NCBI GenBank assembly: GCA_037013495.1
Contig: CM072805.1
Coordinates: 18,200,601-18,264,600, forward strand
Direction of reading: 5' to 3'
DNA from: Hippophae tibetana
Lineage: Eukaryota; Streptophyta; Magnoliopsida; Rosales; Elaeagnaceae
Length of the DNA stretch: 64,000 nt
The notes below the pieces were generated by a model that saw only the letters and a program-made list of their open reading frames with translations, made no database searches and was not told the origin of the DNA. Positions 35,254-46,562 of the stretch are shown here, piece after piece (the first letter of the stretch is position 1; each line of letters begins with the position of its first letter). Both the position numbers and the translations under genes were made by a program.

Positions 35254-36216
35254 TGATGCAAACCAAGGAGTTGGATATGTTAATCATACAAGTGGGAATG
35301 GAGCTGAATTTGCACAAGAGCCTTTTTCACGTCTTAGTGGCCCAATTACAATCCTTAGAGCCAAACATTTCAAGTAAGCACTAAATGGGCTAATCCAAGA
35401 GAATTGGGTTGATTCTAAAAAGAATAAGATGGGCTCAAATAACAATCAAGGCCTAGTCCATATCATTAAAGTAATTGAAGAGGCTAATTAGCATGCAAAT
35501 TCGTAACCATCATGGTTTGAACATTAAAGGGTGTGAATTTGAAGAGTTTCAAGGATATTAAATAAGAGAATAACTTGGTCCTGGCTGGGCATTTCAAATA
35601 CATTGAATCTAGTCATTTAGCTATTTATTGGCTGTCTTTAGAGGTCTAAATAGCTATTTATTGGCTATTTTTAGATGTCCAAATAGCTATTTATTGGCTA
35701 TTTTTAGAAGTTCAAAAATAGCTATTTATTAACTGCTTTTAGAAGTCCAATTTTTGTGTTGTAATTATAACTATACCTATTCTTGGAGGGTTGTTCCAAG
35801 TATATAGAAAAGTACTACAAATTTTAAAAGGACACATAAGTTGGTTAGAATGGTAGGCAAATGTGCACAGTGATCCGCAGAAGCTAGCATGCTACGTAGA
35901 AGTTGGTTACAGTGGTAGGAAAATGTGTGTAGTGATACGTTACGTAGCTAGGATGGATAATGATACAAGTAAGGGGGACTGCATAGGTCATTAGACATGC
36001 GCGCGTTGAGCCGTTAGCATTCTGTTAGCCTGGCCACGCAAGGTAGTTAGAATAATACAATTTCCTTTTTTTCTCTTTCCGTGTATCCGCTTTCCCTGTA
36101 AAGACTATATATAACCATGTTTTGATAAATGAGAATAATAGGATTTTCTAGGTCAATTCTCTCATCTCTTTGATTTTCTTCTCTTCCCTTCCTCTCTGCC
36201 TAAATTCATCGTATCA
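35254..36216 (+). repeat. Gypsy 3' LTR with a different 3' half
   Basis: 35254-35835 matches the 5' LTR; 35836-36205 does not. The unique half is less AT-rich, has GCGCGCG at about 36000, a TATATAA-type TATA box (36108-36114) and a CT-rich leader ending ATCGTATCA. It contains the 33-bp minisatellite at 35618-35753. Confidence 0.7.
35618..35753. repeat. 33-bp minisatellite in 3' LTR (4 units)
   Basis: Units start TAGCTATTTATTGGCT at 35618, 35651, 35684 and 35719. Less diverged from one another than those of the 5' LTR. Confidence 0.85.
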
Positions 36217-37930
36217 TTTTCATTCATTTTTCATTGTTAAAGAGCACTAAGTGCTTCTCTTTCTTATTTTTCTTTGCAACACCATACACTGATTGATCTT
36301 ATTTATATTTTTTCTATCAATTTTATTAACCTAAATATAGGAAAAGCTTGGTTTTTTCTCATTTTGGATTAGTTGATGATGACGGTATGAAAGTAGAGTT
36401 ATTAGCGCACTTTTTTTACTTAATATTTATTTGTTTTATTCAATAAATAATATTTTTGGGGCTAAAAATATTAAAATATAAACTTTTTAGTAAAAAAGGG
36501 TTAAAATATAATTTATGATTTTTTTTTGAGATTTTTATAGATTTTTTATGAATTTTTAATGTAGGACCAATCAAAAACTACCACGTCACCTGCCACGCAA
36601 GCATAGAAGCTAATTGGGCAAGCCACGCAAACTCCACTTAAGCACGGACAATGAATTGTAGATTTCCATGTGTGAGGAGTGACGTAGTGTATGACAGGTG
36701 TTAGCATGACGTTCAATCCTAGTTCAGAGATCGATCAAACAACATTGTCACGTGTCGTCACATGATTTCTCCCCATGATCCACCAGCGTGCCACGCCATC
36801 TACATTTGCAAATCACATTGTACCGCGTGACATTGACTCGGCATGTGTTGACTTGAACTGGTCTTCCTTTCCATGAGTCGCTCTCTAATTTTCCTAGTGA
36901 ATTTTGTGTGCCACGTGTTGCACTGTGATTAGATAAAGCTATTAATTTTGCTTGTTTTGATCTCAATCCTTGATCTAAAATTGATTTGATGGTCCAGATT
37001 CCACCTAAGCTATATTTAAGCCCCTAATCACCCCATAAACCCTAACGAGCCATCATTAGCATAATTTTGATCAATTTTTGGAGCTAAGAGAAAAAAACAC
37101 AGAAAAATTCAAAAGGAGATACAATTTTGGTGGAGATTTAAGATAATATTAGTACTAAATTCAAGAGATTGATTGTATTTCTTTATCTACTCTTTTCTTT
37201 ATCAATTTTTATGTCTTTCTTTATGAAAAATATGAGCTTTATAAACAAAATTATGTCTAGTTAATTTATTAATCTAGGGATCTTATGAACCCAATTTTCA
37301 CTATGGGATGATATAATTTTTTTACCCCAATTATGATTTTAATTTAATTATATTATTTAATCTGATTTTTATGTTATTAATTTTCTGACCAACAATTTAT
37401 CTATAGAGGCAATTAAATAGATTTGAGAGAATTATTTAATTTTTTGTCTTGATTAAATAACATGTATAGTTTATTGGCAGAAATGTATGATTGTTATATA
37501 TGTGATCCATTATTGATGAACTTAATGAGTAGTATGCAATTTAATTGACATGAGAGTGTGATTAATTAATAACTATATGATGTGTAGTTTACTTGAAAAA
37601 TGAATACATGCTAAGTTAGATTCAATTGATCATACAATTAATTGATAATTATATTGGGGGGATTTTAATGATTCACATGTTTAGAAAATTTGGAGATTAA
37701 GTAGCACTAGATATTTTCTCATATATCTTCTTAGTTACCAAATCTGATTGAATTAATTATTTTTATTTACTTTTAGTTATTTTAATTTTGCTTCCTTAAA
37801 ATTATAAAAACACAAAAAAAATTAATTTTTATTTTTTTAGTTTCAAAAATTAGTTTCTAATAAAATAATTTTCTTAAGAATGATTTTTTTTATCATTATA
37901 TTACTTGTTTTGATACGCGTACGTTGATCA
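36217..37930 (+). repeat. LTR-like, promoter-like stretch (possible solo LTR)
   Basis: Begins near TGATGATGACGGTATG (36374) and ends near CGTACGTTGATCA (37930). Order of parts: a U3-like zone with clustered ACGT-core motifs, a TATA-like TATATTTAAG at 37011, an A-rich leader, then an AT-rich tail with CACTATGGGATGATATAATTT resembling the TATGGGACGATATTC motif of the Athila-type LTR. No coding sequence. No target duplication or partner LTR was found, so the solo-LTR reading is tentative; decayed promoter DNA of the neighbouring gene is the alternative. Confidence 0.4.
36582..36917. promoter_or_regulatory. Cluster of ACGT-core (G-box type) motifs
   Basis: CACGTC at 36582, GACGTA at 36681, TGACGTT at 36708, CACGTG at 36749 and CACGTG at 36912. 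ACGT cores bind plant bZIP/bHLH factors. The cluster sits 100-430 bp upstream of a TATA-like sequence at 37011. Binding is inference only. Confidence 0.45.
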
Positions 37931-38018
37931 ACTGGAGTTTTGTATATGGGATGTCACATTATATATGTCATTGTATGTTAGTTTTTCTGTGCTAGCAATT
38001 GAATTTTCTTTGCAACAG

Positions 38019-40151
38019 ATCTTACTAAATGAAGTAGCTCCTAGACCTCATAATAGCAGTCATCACACCATAGAGTCTTGCTACACCTCACAGTACGAAC
38101 AACACTTGCGCACTGTTGTAGGTCACCCTCTAGGGGATCCATCAATGAAAGCTCCTGCTGCAATTATGTACAATTTACTTGGCGAAGATGAGGTGGATCC
38201 TGCTTATTATTTCTCTCCTTTTCCTCTCGTCACATATATTTTTCAAGAGCAGTCTGTTTCTGCTTCCTGACTTTCCAGAATATACATGGTGTCCCTGCTC
38301 TCTAAAATTCTTATAGTAATTTGTTCGAACTTCTAATTTTAATTAATTATAATATAATATAAAGAATTTTGTAATATCCTTTTGCAGCCAATATTTGCAT
38401 GCATTTAGCAAATCAATCATATTAGGTTATGACTTTCATACTATTCTTAGGGGAATTCTGGTTTCTACTTAGCTCATCAACTCATTGGATGAGCATTGAG
38501 GATTCTGGTTTCATACTGTTCTTTTTTTGCATATATTACTTATATTTCACTGAAATATAGACAGAAATTGATATTTCCCAAAACATACCTGTATATTTAG
38601 GAAAAGTTTCCATTCTAGCTGAATTTCAAGGTTATTTGGTGGCTTTTTCATCTATTTTCCTTCCCTCTCTCCTCAATTTTTGAATTACCTTATTGACACA
38701 TCAGCAATCTATAATTTTGATTAAATATTTTGATTAATTCTTCTTCGTGCAATTCCATCCTCCTTTTCAGCATATGTCTCTATTACTTTCTTGGAACTTG
38801 AAGTGAATGCTTGAGTTTTCAATTACATTTTCTTGACAATTTTGTATTCCGATTTAACTATGTTGCATGCATATCTCATGTAATTTTCTGTCTTTTCTTT
38901 TCTAATTTAGTCACCCCACGTGCAGCAAACACTTTGAATATGTTTGATGTGCCTTATGAGGTTGGCTTTTATTAATACTATTTTGATTTGAATCACCTGC
39001 TTCTATATGCATTTGTTTTATCTTTCAACTCTACATAAAGTTAGTGTACTAACTTTTTCAGGTGAGAATAGTTTCAGCTCATCGAACCCCTGATTTGATG
39101 TATTCTTATGCCATGTCTGCTAGAGACAGAGAAATTCAGGTCATCGTTGCTGGTGCCGGTGATGCAACATATTTACCAGGTTAACTACATAAAATATGCT
39201 GCACATAGGTCATAATTTAATTTTGTGTCAGTTGAGACTTCTACATTGAATAACTTTTGTTGGTCTGATTTCAGGTATGGTAACTGCACTGGCGTCTTTG
39301 CCAGTTATTGGGGCTCCCGTTCGTACTTCTACATTAGATGGAGTAGATTCACTGTTATCAATTGTGCAGGTAAAAGTGAGTTATAATGTTGTTTGCCTAG
39401 AGATTGAAATATTGGTACCTTGCCAATTGACTTCAACTTGAATCAACAAAGGAACTTTCCCTCCTCTTTAGGACGCATTTGCTCTTCTGCTTATCTAGTG
39501 CAAGTTTTGAGGTTTTGTCATGTTAATTTACTTTTGAAAAACCTTGAATCCTTATCATAAAGTCAATATGTACTTCTATTTTCTATTGCACTGTGATGGC
39601 TTAAAAACTGAAGCTAAAGTCATATTTTTATGTCAATACAATGATTAATTGGGTTTACTGTTTTTCTTGACATTTACTACAAATTTCTTACTCAAGAAGT
39701 TGAATTTTGGTAATAATGCAGATGCCACGAAGCGTCCCTGTTGCAACAGTTGCTGTCAATAATAATGCCACAAATGCTGGTTTATTGGCAGCAAGGATTG
39801 TAGGCGTTGGTAATGCTTATTTGGCGTCAAGGTTAGGTCCTCTCCTTGTAATGTAGGGTTGAAGAAATTTAGGGAGAGAGTAGTAAGGGGGTTAAGATAA
39901 TTCAAAAGTGAAAGTAGAAGAAATATAGCAATTTTGTAGGAAATATCAACATTCCATTCTCAAAAATCTGGTCTACGAAATACATTGAATCCTTTTTTGC
40001 ACGACCTTGGCTCGATCAAAATTTAATTGAAATATACAAATTTTGCTCACTTGACTTCATTGGTTTATGTTATGTTGACATACAGAATGATGTTTTGACT
40101 AAAGCCATGAAGCTAGAAACCAATGGTCAGGAGTCTTACTTGAATCCTTGA
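38019..40151 (+). pseudogene. PURKE: Broken 3' part of PurK-PurE fusion gene (AIR carboxylase)
   Basis: Exon-like blocks encode the end of PurK (38019-38192: LNEVAPRPHNSSHHTIESC, PLGDPSMKAPAAIMYNLLGE) and most of PurE: 38911-38960 (LNMFDVPYE), 39062-39179 (VRIVSAHRTPDLMYSYA), 39275-39369 (PVIGAPVRTSTLDGVDS), 39722-39831 (VPVATVAVNNNATNAGLLAA) and a last block ending at the TGA at 40149-40151 (ESYLNP). GT/AG splice signals and phases agree from 38911 to 39831. In plants this plastid enzyme carboxylates aminoimidazole ribotide in purine synthesis. Signs of death: the ATP-grasp PurK domain and the PurK-PurE linker with the GSDSD motif are absent; AGAGGAAHLPG reads AGAGDATYLPG; and no AG acceptor occurs between about 39940 and 40084, so the last exon cannot be joined in frame. 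Confidence 0.85.
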
Positions 40152-40929
40152 GAATCAAAAGCATTTTTTTGGTGATATCAATACAACTGTGGACTCCAAA
40201 TTCATCTGGTTCTGCTTGGTGAGTCACTAAGCAGCCACCAATTTTACACAAGGATGTTTCCCAAAATAGAAAGATGTCGTTGGAATGGAGACAAATGCAT
40301 AATGACACGGCTGAATCATGTACTCAGGTTAAAGGGGCTGACAGGAGAGACCAGGCTATTGACGTTATGTTTAATAACTCTAAAACTGTCTATTAGTTGA
40401 TTAATCTTTATATAAGGAATAAATAGGCTAATGGCTTACTAGATCTTCACTTATTCATTTCAAGATGTAAAATGCCATCACACCATTTTTCTGACGGGTG
40501 AATATCGCTTTCCTTTTCTCTGACTTTAGCTGTCTTTATGACCCTATACTTAACACACCATACAATTTTGCAGTTGATGTTTCACTCTAAAATACATGTT
40601 CAAGTTCATGAGAAGACCCATTTTGTTGGTGAAATTTTCATTTTAACCTTGTCCCTTGAACCCCTTGTATTTATACAAATGTTATGAATATGCGTTCTAA
40701 TATAGACATTTGTTTATCTTTGTATTTAGAAACAAAAGTTCATATAAAAAATAAGTATAGAAAACATATAATAGAACATGTTTATAATATATATAGATAT
40801 AATATAAGTTTAATTCTTTAGGACGAGGAGGTAGGAAACTTGGAAATATAAGGTGTGCAGGTTGGACATTGGAATTTTCTGGCTAATTTGATCCGACCAT
40901 TTGATTGGTTTTGAATTTCATGTACTATT
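40152..40929. other. PURKE 3' flank, no gene
   Basis: Follows the PURKE stop codon and precedes the copia insertion. AT-rich, with no second gene; probably old 3' untranslated and flanking DNA. The insertion site pentamer is CTATT at 40925-40929. Confidence 0.5.
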
Positions 40930-41154
40930 TGTTGGTGTGTGTTGTTGTGGCAGACACCAATGACTCAGTGGAGTAAAACATGGAGCATACAATAATGGTA
41001 GTGGATCCATTAAACATGGATATGCAGGATTTATGGTTATTGTTTAATTTTCGTTTTCTTTGTATACATATATCTAAACTATTGTACAGAAACAGATAAC
41101 AGAAATAATAATGAAATACACTGATAATTATCAGAGAAATACCATAATTTGACA
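40930..41154 (+). repeat. Copia 5' LTR (225 bp)
   Basis: TGTTGGTGTGTG...AATTTGACA, identical to 46563-46787. It is related to the 237-bp LTR at 60331-60567. Confidence 0.97.
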
Positions 41155-41166
41155 TGGTATCAGAGC
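41155..41166 (+). other. Primer-binding site (initiator tRNA-Met type)
   Basis: TGGTATCAGAGC starts at the base after the 5' LTR, the standard copia minus-strand primer site. Confidence 0.95.
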
Positions 41167-42121
41167 AGGATATTGCTAATGAACTACCTGCTGATTTATG
41201 ACGAAACTACCATTTTTTGATTGCTGATTTGCAAATCTGCAGACTTGCTGATTTGTTGATTTCTGATTTCTGATTTCTGAATTCTGATTTCTGGTTTCTG
41301 ATTTCTAAATTCTGATTTCTGATTTCTGGTGTGGCTACTGATTGTAGCTGCAGTTTTTCGTTTTTTTTGAGTTCTGATTTCTGCTTCAGCTCTTGTAGCC
41401 GTTTCAAACACCAAACATGTGCAGCTCAGAAATGAAAGCAAGATAGTTATTTCACGATTATTTGTTCAGAAATTCAATAGAAGATTACGGGTTACACTTT
41501 AAAAAAAAATATCAGCATACAACTTACAAGGAGTCAAGGGATTCGCAATCAGAGCAAATTTCTGTTTCTGCTGCAGATTTCTAATTTCAGCTGATTTCTG
41601 TTTCCTGCTGCTGATTTTTTGATTCCTGGTTTACACTTACCCTCTGAATCTGATTTCTGGGGTGGCCAGTTTGGTTACAGTTTCTCGACACTGGTTCGAT
41701 CTATGTGGTCGGTCTGACTTACTCATTGAAACCGTACCGGTCTAATTGGTTGGCTCCAACGCTGGTTGCCTCACAGAGTGGCTGGTTTCACCATCAGTTT
41801 CTTGTCTGGAAAAGAAACATAACACAACGATAACAGAACACAACGATAACAGAAGTTGCGTGAAGCCACAGTAGAAGAAACTGCGTTGAGAAACGCAGTA
41901 GAAGAAGCTGCGCTGAGGAGGAAGAAGGAGGAAGAAGGAGGAAGAAGAAGGAGGAAGAAGGAGGAAGAAGAAGGAGGAAGAAGGAGGAAGAAGAAGGAGG
42001 AAGAAGGAGCTGCGCAAAAGATTGAAAAAAAAAGAGGGGAAATTTTTAGGGTTAGCAGCTGCGCGAATGTGAAAAGGGAGGTTTAGGGTTACGTATTTTT
42101 CTTTATATAGTGTTGTACGAA

Positions 42122-42155
<34 letters not shown>

Positions 42156-42186
42156 AAAAACGGAAGAAAAAAAAATTTTAAATTTC
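41167..42186 (+). other. Copia leader with simple repeats
   Basis: About 1 kb of leader before the ATG. 41217-41400 and 41575-41660 consist largely of GATTTCT-type repeats, also seen in the related element at 60610-60765. 41915-42009 is an uninterrupted 95-base purine tract of GGAGGAAGAA type. 42126-42154 is a run of 29 A. A TTTATATAG near 42102 has a counterpart (CTATATATAG) in the other element at about 61365. Confidence 0.85.
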
Positions 42187-45100
42187 ATGGCGGAATCTAG
42201 AGATTTAACTACCAATTTCATATTAGAAGATTTGACGGCGAAAATGACGGAAGTTTTAACTAGAGCTCAGATCAGCTCACAACCTCCGCCAACTGAAGCG
42301 TCGACTGCTCCCATTAGTATCAAGTTGGGAGGATCCAATTATGCCTTATGGTCCCAGGTGGTAGAGATGTATATCTCTGGCAAAGATAAACTGGGATACA
42401 TTAATGGGGATTTTCCTCAACCTGTTGAAACCGACCCCTTATTTAGGAGATGGCGTACTGAAAACGCCATTGTCAAAGGATGGTTGATCAATTCGATGGA
42501 CCCCTCCTTAATTGCAAATTTTATCTGATTCCCAACTGCAAAACAGGTTTGGGATTCGGTGGCTACCACTTACTATGATGGGACAGACACGTCTCAGGTG
42601 TATGATCTTCGACGTCAAGTTACTCGTACGAAACAAGCGGGTGGATCCATTGAAAAATACTACAATAACCTTCAAGGGTTGTGGCGTGAAATTGATTTCC
42701 GTCGTCCTAATCCAATGGAGTGTGCGATTGATATACAAAAATACAACTCCATCGTACAGGAAGATCGAGTGTATACCTTCCTCGATGGACTTGATGATAG
42801 ATTGGATAAAACTCGAAGTGATGTACTTCAGATCAAACCATTCCCTACGGTGGAACAAGCCTATGGATTCGTTCGTAGGGAAGAGGTCAGGCAGACCGTG
42901 ATGATCACAGGTGTAGATACGACACCCGGAGCTGTTATGGCTTTTAAAGGGGTCAAAGGACACCATAACCTAATGCCACCAAAAACAGGAACTTCCTTGG
43001 GTAGCAAGAAATCCACGGGAAATCCACCATCTCTTGACATGAAATGTGGCCATTGTGGAAACTCCAAACACACCCGTGAAAACTGCTTCAAACTACATGG
43101 GTATCCAGAATGGTGGAATGATCTTCAAGCACGGAAGAAACGGGACACTACTGGGCGAGCAGCTGTGGCTACCAATAATGCCTCACTATCCCTTACTTCT
43201 CAGGCCGAATCTTCCCAAGATCCAGGTATTTCAAGTAAAGCATATCACATCTCTACTCGTAGTGAGAAAGATGAGTGGATTCTAGACTCTGGAGCTACAG
43301 ATCACATGACATTTGACCCAAACGATCTCTCCAATACAACCCAGCCAAGACGGAGTCGTGTTGCCAATGCAAATGGGGTCACTTATCCAGTTATAGGAGC
43401 TGGAACAGTGACCTTATCTCCTTCATTATCATTATCTAATACTTTGCTTGTACCCTCTCTGTCAAACCGACTAATGTCTGTAAGTCAGGTCACTTCAGAC
43501 CTTAACTGTGTAGTATTGATGTATTCTACTTTTTGCCTTCTACAGGATATTCTCACCAAGGAGATCATTGGGCGTGGTACTAGGAGAGGAGGGTTATATT
43601 ATGTGGATGACCTCAGTTCAGGAAGAGCCAATCACATGCAACGTACTGTTGGTAACAAGGAACGACAGATTTGGCTATGTCATCGTAGATTTGGGCATCC
43701 ATCATTCGGGTATTTAAGGCACCTACTCCCTAGTTTATTTTCAAATATCACACATTCAGATTTCAAATGTGATACTTGTATCCTAGCAAAAAGTCATAGG
43801 GCGTCTTATCCTATGAGCATGAATAAAAGTATGACTCCTTTTGCTTTGGTACATTCTGATGTTTGGGGACCTTCCCCGGTTATTACGTCATCGGGTCATC
43901 GTTGGTTTGTTATTTTTGTTGATGATTGTACACGAATGACATGGCTTTACCTTCTCAAACATAAAGATGAAGTATTTGCTACATTTCACCTGTTTCACAC
44001 CATGATTCAGACACAATTTTCTGAAAAAATTAAGATACTTAGGTCTGATAATGGAGGGGAGTATGTTAATCAACAATTCCGGACATACTTGGACAACCAT
44101 GGTATTCTCCATGAAACCTCATGTTCACAAACCCCACAACAGAATGGGACTGCGGAGAGGAAGAATAGGCATATTTTAGAAACGGCTTGGGCCTTACTAA
44201 TCGGTGCACATATGCCTAATAAATACTGGAGTGATGCTGTTACTACAGCTGTGTATCTACTGAATCGAATGCCCACAAAGACCTTACAATTTCAGACTCC
44301 ATTAAAGGTGTTATCTGATCATCTTCCCTTACCTACTATTTTAATGCTTCCGCCCCGAATTTTTGGATGTGTTGCTTTTGTCCACCTCCATAAAAATCAA
44401 CGAACTAAGTTGGATCCATGTGCTGTCCGATGTGTATTCTTGGGGTATGGTGTACAAAAAAAAAGGGTACCGATGTTATGATTCAATTACTAAAAGAAAC
44501 TATACTACCATGGATGTCACTTTCCTCGAATCAGAATGTTTTTTCCCATCATCGGTATCCAATTACACTCTTCAGGAGGAGAGTTATGGTGAAGAACGAA
44601 ATTGGCTTGATGTTGAAATATTAGACACTAGTCCAACATACTCGGATCGTGCCAATATTATGGAGGAGCCCGTATCTAGACCCGAGCTTGAACTTCCAAG
44701 AACTGAAGCTGAAATAGTAATTGAATCTCCAGAAGATGAAGTGGTTGATGTACCCCTCCATTCTCTAGTACCCAATGATCCTCCTGCTGAGAACACTCCT
44801 GAGGTAAGCTATCCTATCACACCTTTACAAACTAATGCTATAGATACACCTGTTGGTTATGTTTTACCTTTCAGACACAATCGAGGTAAACCTCCAAATC
44901 GATACTCCCCAGAAAGAGAAGAACGACAACCCAAGTATCCAATAGCAAGTTATGTATCTACTCAAAGATTATCAGAACCTATCAGGGCATTTGCACAAAC
45001 ACTCTCCTCGTGTCAAATTCCGAGTAGCATTGAAGAAGCCTTATCTGATCCAAAATGGGCTCAAGCTATAAAAGAGGAATTTGAGGCATTGCAGAAGAAT

Positions 45101-46555
45101 AACACATGGGTGTTAAGTGAGTTGCCTCAAGGGAGGAAGATGGTAGGATGCAAGTGGATTTTCTCCATTAAGTATAAAGCAGATGGGTTAGTTGATCGTT
45201 ACAAGGCGAGGCTTGTAGCAAAAGGATATACACAGAAACATGGGATAGATTATCAAGAAACCTTCTCACCTGTGGCTAAACTAAAAACTGTGAGAGTTTT
45301 GTTATCTCTTGCAGCAAATTTAGATTGGTCATTGCACCAACTTGACGTGAAGAATGCCTTCCTTCATGGTGACCTTGAGGAAGAGATTTACATGGATATC
45401 CCACCAGGATATACTGTTACATCAGGAAACGAAACTGCATGTAGATTACAACGAGCATTGTATGGACTAAAACAATCACCTCGAGCGTGGTTTGGTAGGT
45501 TGAGTTCAGCAATGAAGAAATATGGGTTCCAACAAAGCAACTCTGATCATACTCTTTTCTTAAAACATCGATTAGGGAAGATAACAGCCCTTATAGTCTA
45601 TGTAGACGACATGATCATTACAGGGGATGATAAAGAAGAAATCTCTAAGCTTCAAGAACAACTGTCAAATGAGTTTGAAATGAAGAACTTGGGATGGCTC
45701 AAATACTTCTTAGGTATTGAGGTAACAAGATCAAAACAAGGCATATGTCTTTCCCAAAGGAAATATACTCTGGACCTACTAGCAGAGGCAGGACTACTAG
45801 ATTGTAAACCTGTCGATATTCCAATGGTTCAAAATCATAAACTCGGAGAATATGTGGACCAAGCACCAACAGATAAACAGAGATATCAACGGTTAGTAGG
45901 TAAACTCATATATTTATCTCATACTCGACCTGACATTGCGTATGCTGTGAGTGTCGTGAGTCAATTCATGCACTGCCCAAGTGAAGACCATATGGATGCG
46001 GTCATGCGAATACTTCGTTACTTAAAATCCTCCCCTGGGAAAGGACTTATGTTTTCAAAGAATGGCCAATTGGAAGTCCTTGGATATACAGATTCAGACT
46101 GGGCAGGGAATATGAAGGATAGGAAATCTACTGCTGGGTACTTTACTTTCGTGGGAGGCAATCTTGTTACATGGAGAAGCAAGAAGCAAAATGTAGTTGC
46201 CTTATCCAGTGCTGAAGCTGAATTTCGAGGAATGGTCAAGGGAATATGTGAGCTCCTTTGGTTGAAAAAACTTCTAACTGAGATTGGTGTTGCTCCTAAC
46301 TCTGAAATGAACTTATTTTGTGATAACAAAGCAGCCATTGCCATCGCTCACAATCCAGTTCAACATGATCGCACGAAGCACGTTGAAGTGGATCGGAACT
46401 TCATCAAATAGAATCTTGAAGAAAAGATTATTAAGCTTCCATTTGTTAAATCAGAAGATCAATTGGCTGATATACTCACAAAATCTGTGTCTGCAAGGAA
46501 CTTCTACAACTCACTTGACAAGTTGGGCATAAGAGACATATATGCACCAACTTGA
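42187..46555 (+). pseudogene. Copia Gag-Pol polyprotein with three lesions
   Basis: ATG at 42187 matches the start in the sister copy at 61437. Domains in order: Gag (LGGSNYALWSQVVEMYI; DDRLDKTRSDVLQ); zinc knuckle at codon 287 (CGHCGNSKHTRENC); protease with DSGATDHM (Asp codon 367); integrase with its His/Cys zinc site complete and catalytic D558, D621, E657; RT with YVDD at 45599-45610; RNase H with TDSDWAG, ALSSAEAEFRG and the FCDNKAA motif. Lesions: TGA at 42526-42528 (the sister copy has CGA, a CpG-to-TpG change); a one-base excess in a nine-A run at 44456-44464, shifting frame within the integrase tail; TAG at 46409-46411. Natural stop is TGA at 46553-46555. Catalytic residues themselves are intact. 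Confidence 0.95.
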
Positions 46556-46562
46556 GGAGGAG
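46552..46562 (+). other. Polypurine tract
   Basis: TTGAGGAGGAG immediately before the 3' LTR, the expected plus-strand primer. Confidence 0.9.

Larger units (their letters stand above)
29651..36216 (+). mobile_element. Decayed Ty3/gypsy element with unlike LTR 3' halves
   Basis: Gag, protease region, RT, RNase H and integrase occur in gypsy order between two LTRs (29651-30529 and 35254-36216). The LTRs share about 590 bp from their left ends, then differ, then both end TCGTATCA. The left one is followed by a TGGTATCAAAGC primer site. The integrase C-terminus carries a GPF-x-V motif, as in chromovirus-type gypsy elements. Flanking bases do not give a clear target duplication. The coding region is full of stops and lacks the RT active-site block. 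Confidence 0.8.

Noticed and set aside
40099-40308. 69-residue minus-strand open frame
   Set aside because: It is the reverse of the last PURKE exon and its 3' flank.
40925-41160. Short minus-strand open frames duplicated near 40925 and 46504
   Set aside because: They are the two identical LTRs read backwards.
41742-42221. 159-residue minus-strand open frame rich in Phe, Leu, Pro and Ser
   Set aside because: It is the complement of the purine tract and A run in the copia leader. Low complexity, no family.
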